A model generated the notes under the pieces. That model saw only the letters and a program-made list of their open reading frames with translations, did no database searches and was not told the DNA's origin. 6,396 bases of DNA, taken from positions 1-6,396 of the forward strand of contig JAFNAU010000142.1 in the NCBI GenBank assembly GCA_017860335.1. The letters are read 5' to 3'. A program made the translations under genes and the position numbers. This stretch comes from Bacteroidota bacterium. Lineage in GTDB: Bacteria > Bacteroidota > Bacteroidia > Bacteroidales > Paludibacteraceae. Below, piece by piece: positions 1-6,396 of the stretch (position 1 is the stretch's first letter; every line of letters begins with the position of its first letter).

Positions 1-942
1 CGCACCGTGATAAACGGTATAAAATCCGGCCATCGAAGCCAGCAAAGCCTGCGCGGTACAGATATTCGATGTTGCTTTTTCACGTTTAATATGTTGTTCA
101 CGGGTTTGTAAAGCCATCCGGAGCGCATATTTTCCGTTTGCATCTTTGCTGATACCGATGATACGTCCCGGCATATCCCGTTTGTATTCCTCTTTGGTAG
201 CAAAATAGGCAGCTGAAGGGCCACCGTAATACATTGGAATTCCCCAGCGTTGTGTCGAACCAAAGACAATATCTGCTCCCCACTCTCCCGGAGGTGTGAG
301 TAAAGCCAGACTTAGAATATCAGCAGCAACAGCTACAATACAATTGTGTGCATGCGCATCCGCTACGAATTCGGTAAAATTTTCTACACTTCCATTGGCG
401 TTAGGATACTGAATGATCGCGCCAAAATGCTGGTCGGTGAATTTTACAGTACTATAATCGCCTACCTGCAATTGAATTCCCTGGACAAATGAACGGGTAC
501 GAATAACAGCAAGCGTTTGTGGAAATACATTTTCATCCACAAAAAGTATATTTGCACCGGCTTTTACCTTATCGCGACTACGCAGATTGTAAGCCATGGT
601 GGCAGCTTCCGCAGCAGCGGTAGCTTCGTCGAGAAGAGAAGCATTTGCCAGGGGAAGTCCGGTGAAATCTGCTACAGCTGTCTGGAAGTTAAGCAGGGCT
701 TCCAGTCGTCCCTGCGATATTTCGGCCTGATAAGGAGTATAGGAAGTGTACCACGAAGGATTTTCAAAAACATTTCGCTGGATGACAGCCGGAGTACAGG
801 TATCGTACCAGCCCTGCCCGATATAGGAAGTGTATATTTTGTTTTTTGCACCCAGTTCAACGATATGTTCTGAGTACTTACGTTCGGTCATAGGTTCCGG
901 AAGTTCAATTTTTTCAGTCAACTTAGTTAGAAAATCGGTCAT
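1..942 (-). CDS. gcvP: Glycine dehydrogenase (decarboxylating) P-protein, 5' part only; runs off the left edge
   Basis: This is the PLP-dependent P-protein of the cytoplasmic glycine cleavage system. It decarboxylates glycine and passes the aminomethyl group to the lipoyl arm of GcvH. An unbroken frame of 314 codons runs from ATG (942-940) to the window edge. Family signatures are YTSYIGQGWYDT (residues 37-48), WYTSYTPYQAEISQGR (64-79), ASLLDEATAAAEA (101-113) and TREQHIKREKATSNIC (280-295). The WYTSYTPYQ context resembles the single-chain P-protein (about 950 aa) more than the split GcvPA form. The PLP-lysine would lie in the C-terminal half, outside the window. The start is set by an in-frame TAA about 16 codons upstream and a -7 promoter element just ahead. 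It is odd in being about 35-45 residues shorter at the N terminus than E. coli or Bacteroides GcvP as I recall them, lacking the RHIG segment. The product is certain; whether it is fully functional is open. Confidence 0.95.
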   Translation of the reverse strand, partial: MTDFLTKLTEKIELPEPMTERKYSEHIVELGAKNKIYTSYIGQGWYDTCTPAVIQRNVFENPSWYTSYTPYQAEISQGRLEALLNFQTAVADFTGLPLANASLLDEATAAAEAATMAYNLRSRDKVKAGANILFVDENVFPQTLAVIRTRSFVQGIQLQVGDYSTVKFTDQHFGAIIQYPNANGSVENFTEFVADAHAHNCIVAVAADILSLALLTPPGEWGADIVFGSTQRWGIPMYYGGPSAAYFATKEEYKRDMPGRIIGISKDANGKYALRMALQTREQHIKREKATSNICTAQALLASMAGFYTVYHGA

Positions 943-971
943 AGTATTTTTGGGGTTTTGAAATTGATCCA

Positions 972-979
972 CAAAGATA
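972..979 (-). promoter_or_regulatory. Putative -7 promoter element for gcvP
   Basis: On the minus strand the sequence reads TATCTTTG, a full match to the Bacteroidota -7 consensus TAnnTTTG. It lies 29 bp upstream of the gcvP ATG, which would give a leader of roughly 20-25 nt. I see no clear TTG -33 element at the usual 17-19 nt spacing; the upstream sequence is simply A/T rich. A leader this short leaves no room for a glycine riboswitch. The element sits downstream of the ppdK terminator, so gcvP is probably transcribed on its own. Confidence 0.6.
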
Positions 980-1076
980 ATGCTTTTTTATCGTAAATTT
1001 AAAGTTGAGCAGGTGTGAAATAATATTTTCTTTGAACAAGCAATAATCAAACAGCATTCAAAAAAGCTGAAATATT

Positions 1077-1116
1077 AAAAAAAGGAAAGCCGAATCATTT
1101 ATTGATCCGGCTTTCC
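1077..1116 (-). terminator. Rho-independent terminator downstream of ppdK
   Basis: On the minus strand, 24 nt after the ppdK stop codon, there is a long hairpin. A 9-bp perfect outer stem (1108-1116 with 1084-1092) is followed by one G-U wobble (1107/1093), a further 4 bp (1103-1106 with 1094-1097) and a 5-nt loop (1098-1102). Seven T residues follow directly (1083-1077 read on the minus strand). There is no matching T tract on the other side, so it should act only for minus-strand transcription. It separates ppdK from gcvP. Confidence 0.9.
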
Positions 1117-1140
1117 CGATATTATTAATGACAATTTGTA

Positions 1141-3867
1141 TTATGCGTTTTTAATTGCAGCCTGAGCAGCAGCCAGACGAGCAATCGGCACACGGAATGG
1201 TGAGCAGCTTACATAGTTCAATCCCACCTTGTGGCAGAATTCAACCGACGATGGTTCACCTCCATGTTCACCACAGATACCTACTTTGAGGTCAGGACGT
1301 ACAGAACGGCCTTTTTCAGTAGCCATGCTGATCAACTGACCTACACCTTTCTGATCAAGCACCTGGAACGGGTCGAATTTCAGAATTTTCTTTTCCAGAT
1401 AGATTGGTAAGAAGGAAGCAATATCATCACGTGAATAACCGAAGGTCATTTGTGTAAGATCATTAGTTCCGAATGAGAAGAACTCGGCAGCCGATGCAAT
1501 TCTGTTGGCAGTAAGCGCTGCACGGGGAATTTCAATCATGGTACCTACCTTGAAATCAATGCTGTCGCCGGTTTCTGCAAACAATTGGGCAGCAGTCGAA
1601 CGAATAATTCTTTCCTGTTCGAGGAATTCACCAAGAATACCGGTAAGCGGAACCATAATTTCAGGAATAGCCGTGATACCTTTTTTCTTCAAATTCAGCG
1701 CTGCTCCAAGAATAGCGCGTGTCTGCATCTGTGTAATTTCGGGGAATGTATTTCCAAGACGGCAACCACGGTGTCCGAGCATCGGATTTTGTTCATGAAG
1801 ATCATCAACACGTTGTTTGATTTTCTTCAACGATACTTTCATGGTATCAGCCATTTCCTGCTGACCTTTCTCATCGTGAGGAACAAATTCGTGCAACGGT
1901 GGATCAAGCAGACGAACTGTTACCGGACATCCTTCCATAGCTGTAAAAATACCTTCGAAGTCTTCCTGCTGATAGGGCAGAATTTTTGCCAGTGCTTCGC
2001 GACGACCTTCCGCATTTTCAGAGAGGATCATTTCACGCATGGCTTTAATTTTTTCACCTTCGAAGAACATGTGTTCTGTGCGGCAAAGTCCGATACCGGT
2101 AGCGCCAAACTTACGGGCTGTAAGTGCATCGTGTGGTGTATCAGCATTGGTGCGAACAGACATTTTGGTATATTTGTCCGACAGGCTCATGATTTCAGCG
2201 AAATCAGCATCGAGTTCGGCTTCCATTGTTGCTACCTCTCCGAGATAGACATCACCTGTAGAACCGTTGAGTGAAATATAATCACCTTCTTTCAAGATAA
2301 TATCTCCTACTTCGGCTGTCTTGTTGGAATAATCCACTTTGATAGCACCGGCACCCGAAACACAACATTTTCCCATACCGCGTGCTACCACAGCAGCGTG
2401 CGAAGTCATACCGCCACGGGCAGTAAGAATACCCTGAGCAACAGCCATACCGGCTAAATCTTCAGGAGAGGTTTCTGTACGTACCATAATTACTTTCTCA
2501 CCGTCCTTTGCCCATTCAGCGGCATCGTCAGCGTGGAATACAATTCGGCCTGTAGCAGCTCCCGGAGAAGCGGCAAGACCTTTGGTAAGCACTTTGGCAG
2601 TTTTCAGCGCTGTTTTATCAAATATCGGGTGAAGGAGTTCATCCAGTTTGAGCGGGTCGATACGCATAACGGCTGTTTTTTCATCGATCATACCCTGGTG
2701 ATACATATCCATCGCGATTTTCACCATGGCAGCTCCGGTACGTTTACCGTTACGTGTTTGCAGAAACCATAATTTACCTTCTTGAACAGTAAATTCCATG
2801 TCCTGCATATCTTTGTAGTGATTTTCCAGTTTTGTCTGTAAAGTATCCAGTTCTTTGTAGATTTCCGGCATAGCTTCTTCCATGGATGGGAATTTGGCTG
2901 CTCTTTCTTCTTCTGAAACACTTGCCAGTTTAGCCCAGCGTTGCGATCCTTCTTTGGTGATTTGCTGCGGAGTGCGGATACCTGCCACTACGTCTTCACC
3001 CTGAGCATTGATCAGGTATTCTCCGATAAAGATGTCTTCACCTGTTGCGGCATCACGTGAGAAACAAACGCCGGTAGCCGATGTATCGCCCATGTTACCG
3101 AACACCATTGCCTGAACATTTACGGCTGTTCCCCATTCGGCCGGTATTCCTTCCATCTTGCGATACAGGATAGCACGATCGTTCATCCAGGAGTCGAACA
3201 CAGCGCAGATAGCTCCCCAAAGTTGTTCGTAAGCAGATTCCGGAAATTCTTTACCGGTTTGTTTCAAAACAGCAGCTTTGAACTTCATTACCAGATCTTT
3301 CAGATCTTCAACTCCTAATTCTGTGTCAAGATGTACTCCTTTGGTTTCTTTTACTTCTTCAATGATTTTTTCGAACGGATCGATATCATTTTTATTTACA
3401 GGTTTCATTCCCAATACCACGTCTCCATACATCTGCACAAAACGGCGGTATGAGTCCCATGCAAAACGGGCATTCCCTGTTTTACGGATTAGTCCTTCAA
3501 CAACGGTGTCGTTGAGACCCAGGTTAAGGATGGTATCCATCATACCGGGCATGGAAGCGCGGGCTCCTGAACGAACTGAAACTAACAGCGGATTTTCAAC
3601 ATCGCCGAATTTTGATTTCATCAAATCTTCGACACCCTTCATTGCCAGTTCAACTTCAGGTTTGAGTTCTGCAACAACCTGATCTTTGCCTTTTTCAAAG
3701 TATTCATTACAAACATCGGTAGTAATGGTAAATCCGGGAGGCACCGGAACACCAATTAAATTCATTTCGGCAAGATTGGCACCTTTACCGCCAAGCAGGT
3801 TTTTCATATCCGCTTTACCTTCGGCTTTACCGTTACCAAAGGTGTAAACTCTTTTTGTATCACTCAT
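1141..3867 (-). CDS. ppdK: Pyruvate, phosphate dikinase
   Basis: PPDK interconverts pyruvate + ATP + Pi and PEP + AMP + PPi in the cytoplasm, serving gluconeogenesis or PPi-linked glycolysis. The 908-residue length is normal for bacterial PPDK. The N-terminal nucleotide-binding domain has GGKGANLAEMN (26-36) and the ATP-grasp site with D356, E358, Q370 and R372. The central phosphohistidine domain has GGMTSHAAVVARG (485-497), where H490 carries the phosphate and T488 is the residue that PPDK regulatory proteins modify in other species. The C-terminal PEP/pyruvate barrel has R596, R652, E779, N802-D803 and C865 in GICGEHGGE, all at a near-constant offset of 34-35 from the Clostridium symbiosum catalytic residues. 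The active site is therefore complete. The start fits the conserved N terminus (VYTFGNGKAEG). The gene has its own promoter about 110 bp upstream and a strong terminator. No regulatory-protein gene is in view. Confidence 0.98.
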   Translation of the reverse strand: MSDTKRVYTFGNGKAEGKADMKNLLGGKGANLAEMNLIGVPVPPGFTITTDVCNEYFEKGKDQVVAELKPEVELAMKGVEDLMKSKFGDVENPLLVSVRSGARASMPGMMDTILNLGLNDTVVEGLIRKTGNARFAWDSYRRFVQMYGDVVLGMKPVNKNDIDPFEKIIEEVKETKGVHLDTELGVEDLKDLVMKFKAAVLKQTGKEFPESAYEQLWGAICAVFDSWMNDRAILYRKMEGIPAEWGTAVNVQAMVFGNMGDTSATGVCFSRDAATGEDIFIGEYLINAQGEDVVAGIRTPQQITKEGSQRWAKLASVSEEERAAKFPSMEEAMPEIYKELDTLQTKLENHYKDMQDMEFTVQEGKLWFLQTRNGKRTGAAMVKIAMDMYHQGMIDEKTAVMRIDPLKLDELLHPIFDKTALKTAKVLTKGLAASPGAATGRIVFHADDAAEWAKDGEKVIMVRTETSPEDLAGMAVAQGILTARGGMTSHAAVVARGMGKCCVSGAGAIKVDYSNKTAEVGDIILKEGDYISLNGSTGDVYLGEVATMEAELDADFAEIMSLSDKYTKMSVRTNADTPHDALTARKFGATGIGLCRTEHMFFEGEKIKAMREMILSENAEGRREALAKILPYQQEDFEGIFTAMEGCPVTVRLLDPPLHEFVPHDEKGQQEMADTMKVSLKKIKQRVDDLHEQNPMLGHRGCRLGNTFPEITQMQTRAILGAALNLKKKGITAIPEIMVPLTGILGEFLEQERIIRSTAAQLFAETGDSIDFKVGTMIEIPRAALTANRIASAAEFFSFGTNDLTQMTFGYSRDDIASFLPIYLEKKILKFDPFQVLDQKGVGQLISMATEKGRSVRPDLKVGICGEHGGEPSSVEFCHKVGLNYVSCSPFRVPIARLAAAQAAIKNA

Positions 3868-3913
3868 AATTTATAATTATTTAAATGTATATTTAACGTT
3901 AGAAACAATGCTC

Positions 3914-3937
3914 ACTGGCAGGCCTAAGGCAGCCAAC
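3914..3937 (-). promoter_or_regulatory. GC-rich hairpin in the ppdK 5' leader
   Basis: Inside the otherwise A/T-rich ppdK leader is a compact GC-rich patch that can fold on the minus strand. An outer stem of about 6 bp (3932-3937 with 3914-3919, including two G-U wobbles) surrounds an inner 3-bp stem (3928-3930 with 3922-3924) closed by a 3-nt TTA loop. An alternative fold pairs the two copies of CCTAAGG (3923-3929 and 3937-3943). No T tract follows, so it is not an obvious terminator. Its role is unknown, and it does not match any riboswitch I recognise. Confidence 0.35.
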
Positions 3938-3974
3938 CTAAGGTACGAAACATTAATCATTTAAGTTGATTCCG

Positions 3975-3982
3975 CAAAGATA
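3975..3982 (-). promoter_or_regulatory. Putative -7 promoter element for ppdK
   Basis: The minus strand reads TATCTTTG, a perfect TAnnTTTG match and identical to the element ahead of gcvP. It lies 107 bp upstream of the ppdK ATG, giving a leader of about 100 nt. I see no convincing TTG -33 element at the usual spacing. Confidence 0.6.
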
Positions 3983-4070
3983 GGATTTTTGGTTAACATA
4001 TAAAAATATGAATTATTAAATAATAGGCTATAGAATAAAAAAATGCTTCTTCTATCGCAATGATGGTGAT

Positions 4071-4088
4071 TAAAACAAATTTGTTTTA
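4071..4088. promoter_or_regulatory. Perfect 18-bp palindrome, candidate operator of the panC promoter
   Basis: The sequence TAAAACAAATTTGTTTTA equals its own reverse complement over all 18 bases, and the symmetry ends exactly at both edges. It directly abuts the panC -7 element (4089-4096) and so fills the -33/-7 spacer, where a bound protein would block RNA polymerase. Position and symmetry suggest a site for a dimeric repressor. I cannot assign a regulator. The high A/T content means chance symmetry is not excluded. Confidence 0.45.
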
Positions 4089-4096
4089 TACTTTTG
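4089..4096 (+). promoter_or_regulatory. Putative -7 promoter element for panC-panD-hisH-tgt
   Basis: TACTTTTG matches the Bacteroidota TAnnTTTG consensus and lies 39 bp upstream of the panC ATG, implying a leader of about 30-35 nt. No standard TTG is seen at the -33 position; the closest triplet there is GTG at 4066-4068. Because this element overlaps the in-frame TTG at 4094, it argues against translation starting there. Confidence 0.6.
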
Positions 4097-4135
4097 CAGT
4101 CTGAATTTCAACCTGATATAATTATTCGAAGAAGA

Positions 4136-4984
4136 ATGAGAATAGTAAAGACTATCAATGAATTAAATTCACTGATAAATGAAATCAAATCCGAAAGTAA
4201 AACCATTGGTTTTGTGCCTACCATGGGTGCTTTGCACAATGGTCATCTGACGCTGGTGAGGCAATGTGCCGCTGAAAATGATGTGTGCGTGGTAAGTATT
4301 TTTGTCAATCCTACACAATTCAACAACAAAACTGATCTTGAAAAATATCCGCGCAACCTGGAAAAAGATGCTGAAATGCTCGAAACCGCAGGATGTGCCT
4401 GTGTTTTTGCACCCTCAGCGGATGATTTCTATTCTGCTGACGAACTGAACAATACCTTTGATTTCGATTTTGGAGGTATGGATAAAGTAATGGAAGGTAA
4501 ATTTCGTCCCGGACATTTCAACGGAGTGGTGCAGGTTGTGAGCAAATTATTCAGTCTTGTGCAACCTGACAAAGCCTATTTCGGCAAAAAAGACTTTCAG
4601 CAACTTGCAATCATCCACCGCATGGTACGACTGATGAATTTCAAAATTGATATTATCGATTGCCCCATTGTGCGCGAAGCGAGCGGACTTGCCATGAGCA
4701 GCCGCAATGAACGGTTATCGGCTGCAGAACGCGAAATTGCCGTAAACATTTCAAGAATTCTGAACGAAAGCCGCAAACTGCTGCCTGAAAAAACACCAGC
4801 CGAACTAATCTGCTGGGTAACGGACGAGGTAAATGCCATTTCAGGTCTCGAAGTGGAATACTTCGAAATAGCTGATCCGGTCACGCTCACGACCATCGAT
4901 ACCTGGCTGCCGAAAAGTATCGGCTGCATTGCCGTTTATTGTGGCGATGTACGGCTCATTGACAATATAGAATACTGTTTATAA
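4136..4984 (+). CDS. panC: Pantothenate synthetase (pantoate--beta-alanine ligase)
   Basis: PanC condenses pantoate with beta-alanine in the cytoplasm through a pantoyl-adenylate intermediate, using ATP, in the last step of pantothenate (vitamin B5) synthesis. The product is 282 aa, the usual family length. Visible motifs are PTMGALHNGHL (28-38, with the HIGH-type ATP signature at 34-37), NPTQF (58-62), the pantoate-binding region GKFRPGHFNGV (121-131), YFGKKDFQQ (148-156) and the KMSKS-like MSSRNERLS (187-195). I chose the ATG at 4136 because MRIVKTINEL matches the usual N terminus; the longer in-frame TTG start at 4094 lies inside the promoter. A purine-rich GAAGAAGA run precedes the ATG but is not a classic ribosome binding site. 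It is the first gene of the run and is followed 21 nt later by panD, which supplies its beta-alanine substrate. Confidence 0.97.
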   Translation: MRIVKTINELNSLINEIKSESKTIGFVPTMGALHNGHLTLVRQCAAENDVCVVSIFVNPTQFNNKTDLEKYPRNLEKDAEMLETAGCACVFAPSADDFYSADELNNTFDFDFGGMDKVMEGKFRPGHFNGVVQVVSKLFSLVQPDKAYFGKKDFQQLAIIHRMVRLMNFKIDIIDCPIVREASGLAMSSRNERLSAAEREIAVNISRILNESRKLLPEKTPAELICWVTDEVNAISGLEVEYFEIADPVTLTTIDTWLPKSIGCIAVYCGDVRLIDNIEYCL

Positions 4985-5005
4985 TACTAAACCGAAAAAA
5001 TCATC

Positions 5006-5356
5006 ATGTTACTCAACATTCTGAAATCGAAAATTCACCGGGTATCGGTCACCGAAGCCAACCTGAATTATATAGGAAGCATAACCATCGACGAAGATCT
5101 GATGGATGCCGCCAATATCATAGCTAACGAAAAAGTCAGCATCGTAAACAACAACAATGGTGAACGGTTTGAAACATACGTAATTCCCGGCGAACGCAAT
5201 TCGGGAACTATTTGTCTCAACGGCGCTGCAGCCCGACTGGTACAGCCCGGCGATGTGGTTATTATTATGGCTTTTGCAATGATGGAAATGGATGAAGCCA
5301 AAAATTTCAAACCCGCGGTCATTTTTCCGGATACCAAAACGAATAAGTTGATTTAA
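5006..5356 (+). CDS. panD: Aspartate 1-decarboxylase (pyruvoyl-dependent) proenzyme
   Basis: PanD converts L-aspartate to beta-alanine for pantothenate synthesis. It is made as an inactive proenzyme that cleaves itself between Gly24 and Ser25, turning Ser25 into the catalytic pyruvoyl group. The 116-aa product shows this site (YIGSITID, G24-S25) at the standard position. The other family residues are also in place: K9 and H11 near the N terminus, Y22, R54, Y58 and N72 in the LNGAAAR motif (71-77). The length is slightly shorter than the 126 aa of the E. coli protein, with the difference at the C-terminal tail, which is normal variation. It lies 21 nt after panC with no promoter-like sequence between, so the two are almost certainly cotranscribed. 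Confidence 0.97.
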   Translation: MLLNILKSKIHRVSVTEANLNYIGSITIDEDLMDAANIIANEKVSIVNNNNGERFETYVIPGERNSGTICLNGAAARLVQPGDVVIIMAFAMMEMDEAKNFKPAVIFPDTKTNKLI

Positions 5357-5389
5357 CACCTGATCATTCCCGATATTAAATTTTATCAC

Positions 5390-5977
5390 ATGAATGTTGC
5401 CATCCTGAAATATAATGCCGGAAATATCCGATCGGTGCTTTTTGCGCTTCAGCGCCTTGACATCGAAGCCAGTGTAACTGATGACCATGAAGAATTAATG
5501 TCGGCTGACAAAGTCATTTTTCCAGGTGTAGGCGAGGCTTCTTCTGCCATGCAGTATTTGCAGGATAAAAATCTGGACAAACTTATCGTTCAGCTGAAAC
5601 AGCCTGTACTTGGCATCTGCCTGGGAATGCAACTGATGTGCAGCTATTCAGAGGAAAATAGCACAAACTGCCTGGGTATTTTCGAACAGCAGGTACGAAA
5701 ATTTTCAGACACTGACTTCAAGGTTCCGCAAATTGGCTGGAATAATATCTACAATTTGTCGTCACCCCTGTTTACGGGCATCAATGAAAAAGAATATATG
5801 TATTTTGTCCACGGTTATTACGTGGAAAAGTGCGCTCAAAGTATAGCCACAACCGATTACACGCTGGAATACAGCGCTGCCCTGCAAAAAAATAATTTTT
5901 ATGCCGTTCAGTTTCATCCCGAAAAATCGGGTAATGCCGGACAGCAGATTTTGCAGAATTTTTTAAGTATAATCTGA
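5390..5977 (+). CDS. hisH: Imidazole glycerol phosphate synthase glutaminase subunit
   Basis: HisH is the class I glutamine amidotransferase half of IGP synthase. It releases ammonia from glutamine and channels it to HisF, which makes imidazole glycerol phosphate and AICAR in histidine synthesis. The 195-aa product has the full catalytic triad: C77 in GICLGMQLM (75-83), and H176 and E178 in QFHPEKSG (174-181). It also has the PGVGEA loop (45-50), KVPQIGWN (111-118) and YFVHGYYV (138-145). The N terminus MNVAILKYNAGNIRSV is the Bacteroidales form of the usual DYGAGN start, so this looks like the histidine-pathway enzyme rather than the paralogue found in surface-sugar loci. It is odd that no hisF, hisA or other his gene is adjacent; panD lies 33 nt upstream and tgt 14 nt downstream. 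A partner HisF must be encoded elsewhere if it is active. Confidence 0.95.
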   Translation: MNVAILKYNAGNIRSVLFALQRLDIEASVTDDHEELMSADKVIFPGVGEASSAMQYLQDKNLDKLIVQLKQPVLGICLGMQLMCSYSEENSTNCLGIFEQQVRKFSDTDFKVPQIGWNNIYNLSSPLFTGINEKEYMYFVHGYYVEKCAQSIATTDYTLEYSAALQKNNFYAVQFHPEKSGNAGQQILQNFLSII

Positions 5978-5991
5978 TTTTGAAAAATTAA

Positions 5992-6396
5992 ATGAATTTC
6001 GAACTACAACACAAAGACCCGAACAGCAACGCACGTACAGGACTTATCACCACCAGCCACGGTCAGATTGAAACGCCCATATTCATGCCCGTAGGCACTG
6101 TCGGATCGGTTAAAGCAGTTCATTTTCATGAATTAAAGGAAGATATTAAAGCCCAGATCATACTGGGCAACACCTATCATTTATTCCTTCGTCCCGGAAT
6201 TGAAATCCTGGAACAGGCCGGCGGACTTCATAAGTTCAACGGATGGGACAAGCCCATTCTCACTGACAGCGGAGGATTTCAGGTATTTTCGCTGTCCGGA
6301 ACCAGGAAGATGAAAGAAGAAGGGGTTACATTCCACTCACACATCGACGGAAGCAAACACCTTTTCACACCCGAAAGAGTAGTCGATATTCAGCGG
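5992..6396 (+). CDS. tgt: tRNA-guanine transglycosylase (queuine tRNA-ribosyltransferase), 5' part only
   Basis: Tgt exchanges guanine at wobble position 34 of tRNAs with GUN anticodons (Asp, Asn, His, Tyr) for the queuosine precursor preQ1, or for queuine if it is salvaged. The first 135 codons are present and open to the window edge; a full protein is about 375 aa. Visible signatures are the N-terminal RTGLITTSHGQIETPIFMPVGT (residues 15 onward), ILGNTYHLFLRPG (57-69) and TDSGGFQVFSL (91-101). D92 corresponds to the conserved aspartate of the base-exchange site (D89 in E. coli). The zinc-binding cysteines and the second catalytic aspartate would lie beyond the window. The start is the ATG 14 nt after the hisH stop, consistent with the usual N terminus and with cotranscription from the panC promoter. 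No Shine-Dalgarno sequence is seen, as is usual in this phylum. Confidence 0.96.
   Translation, partial: MNFELQHKDPNSNARTGLITTSHGQIETPIFMPVGTVGSVKAVHFHELKEDIKAQIILGNTYHLFLRPGIEILEQAGGLHKFNGWDKPILTDSGGFQVFSLSGTRKMKEEGVTFHSHIDGSKHLFTPERVVDIQR

Noticed and set aside
517..873. 118-codon plus-strand frame within gcvP
   Set aside because: It is antisense to conserved P-protein motifs and has no recognisable features of its own.
1077..1116. Bidirectional use of the ppdK terminator
   Set aside because: The T tract exists only on the minus-strand side; on the plus strand the hairpin is followed by mixed sequence, and no plus-strand gene ends there.
943..1140. Glycine riboswitch ahead of gcvP
   Set aside because: The predicted leader is only about 20-25 nt. 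The sequence upstream is the ppdK terminator plus featureless A/T-rich DNA, with none of the conserved aptamer core.
1585..2274. 229-codon open frame on the plus strand, antisense to ppdK
   Set aside because: It lies wholly within a strongly conserved gene on the other strand. Its translation shows no recognisable domain and is rich in Phe, Cys and His, as expected of a codon shadow.
4012..4024. 13-bp palindrome ATTATTAAATAAT as a regulatory site
   Set aside because: It consists only of A and T in a very A/T-rich region, where such symmetry is common by chance, and it does not sit at a defined promoter position.
4094..4135. Longer panC frame starting at TTG 4094 (14 extra residues)
   Set aside because: The TTG lies inside the TACTTTTG -7 element and upstream of any likely transcript start. 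The added residues do not resemble the PanC N terminus, whereas the ATG at 4136 gives the standard length.
5357..5389. Separate promoter for hisH in the panD-hisH gap
   Set aside because: The nearest match, TAAATTTT, lacks the final G of TAnnTTTG and would put the transcript start almost on the ATG. Cotranscription with panD is simpler.
5009..5488. 159-codon minus-strand frame spanning panD and the start of hisH
   Set aside because: It overlaps two well-supported genes in antisense, shows no domain signature, and no promoter-like element was noticed ahead of it.
5970..5991. Separate promoter for tgt in the hisH-tgt junction
   Set aside because: TGATTTTG resembles TAnnTTTG but has G in place of the key A and overlaps the hisH stop. 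The 14-nt gap favours readthrough.

Overview
The window reads as ordinary chromosomal DNA from a member of the Bacteroidota, probably the order Bacteroidales. Three things support this. The upstream regions carry the phylum's TAnnTTTG -7 promoter element and no Shine-Dalgarno sequences. The proteins have Bacteroidales-like signatures, such as the KYNAGN start of HisH. The panC-panD pairing also fits. I see no mobile element, CRISPR array, tRNA, rRNA or phage-like gene.

Layout: the left 3.9 kb is on the minus strand. It holds the 5' part of gcvP (glycine decarboxylase P-protein, running off the left edge) and, upstream of it, a complete ppdK (pyruvate, phosphate dikinase). A strong intrinsic terminator follows ppdK, and gcvP has its own -7 element, so the two are probably separate transcription units. 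A 268-bp AT-rich divergent intergenic region (3868-4135) holds the ppdK promoter and leader on one strand and the panC promoter on the other. The right 2.3 kb is a tight plus-strand run panC-panD-hisH-tgt with gaps of 21, 33 and 14 nt; tgt runs off the right edge.

Function: PanD makes beta-alanine from aspartate and PanC joins it to pantoate, giving pantothenate for coenzyme A. HisH is the glutaminase half of imidazole glycerol phosphate synthase, here without HisF or any other his gene in view. Tgt inserts queuine or preQ1 at tRNA position 34. PpdK interconverts pyruvate and PEP, and GcvP starts glycine cleavage. These are core metabolic genes grouped by transcription rather than by pathway.

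I did not find an undescribed system. The points most worth a second look are a perfect 18-bp palindrome abutting the panC -7 element, a gcvP start that leaves out the usual N-terminal RHIG segment, an isolated hisH inside a panCD-tgt operon, and a GC-rich hairpin in the roughly 100-nt ppdK leader.
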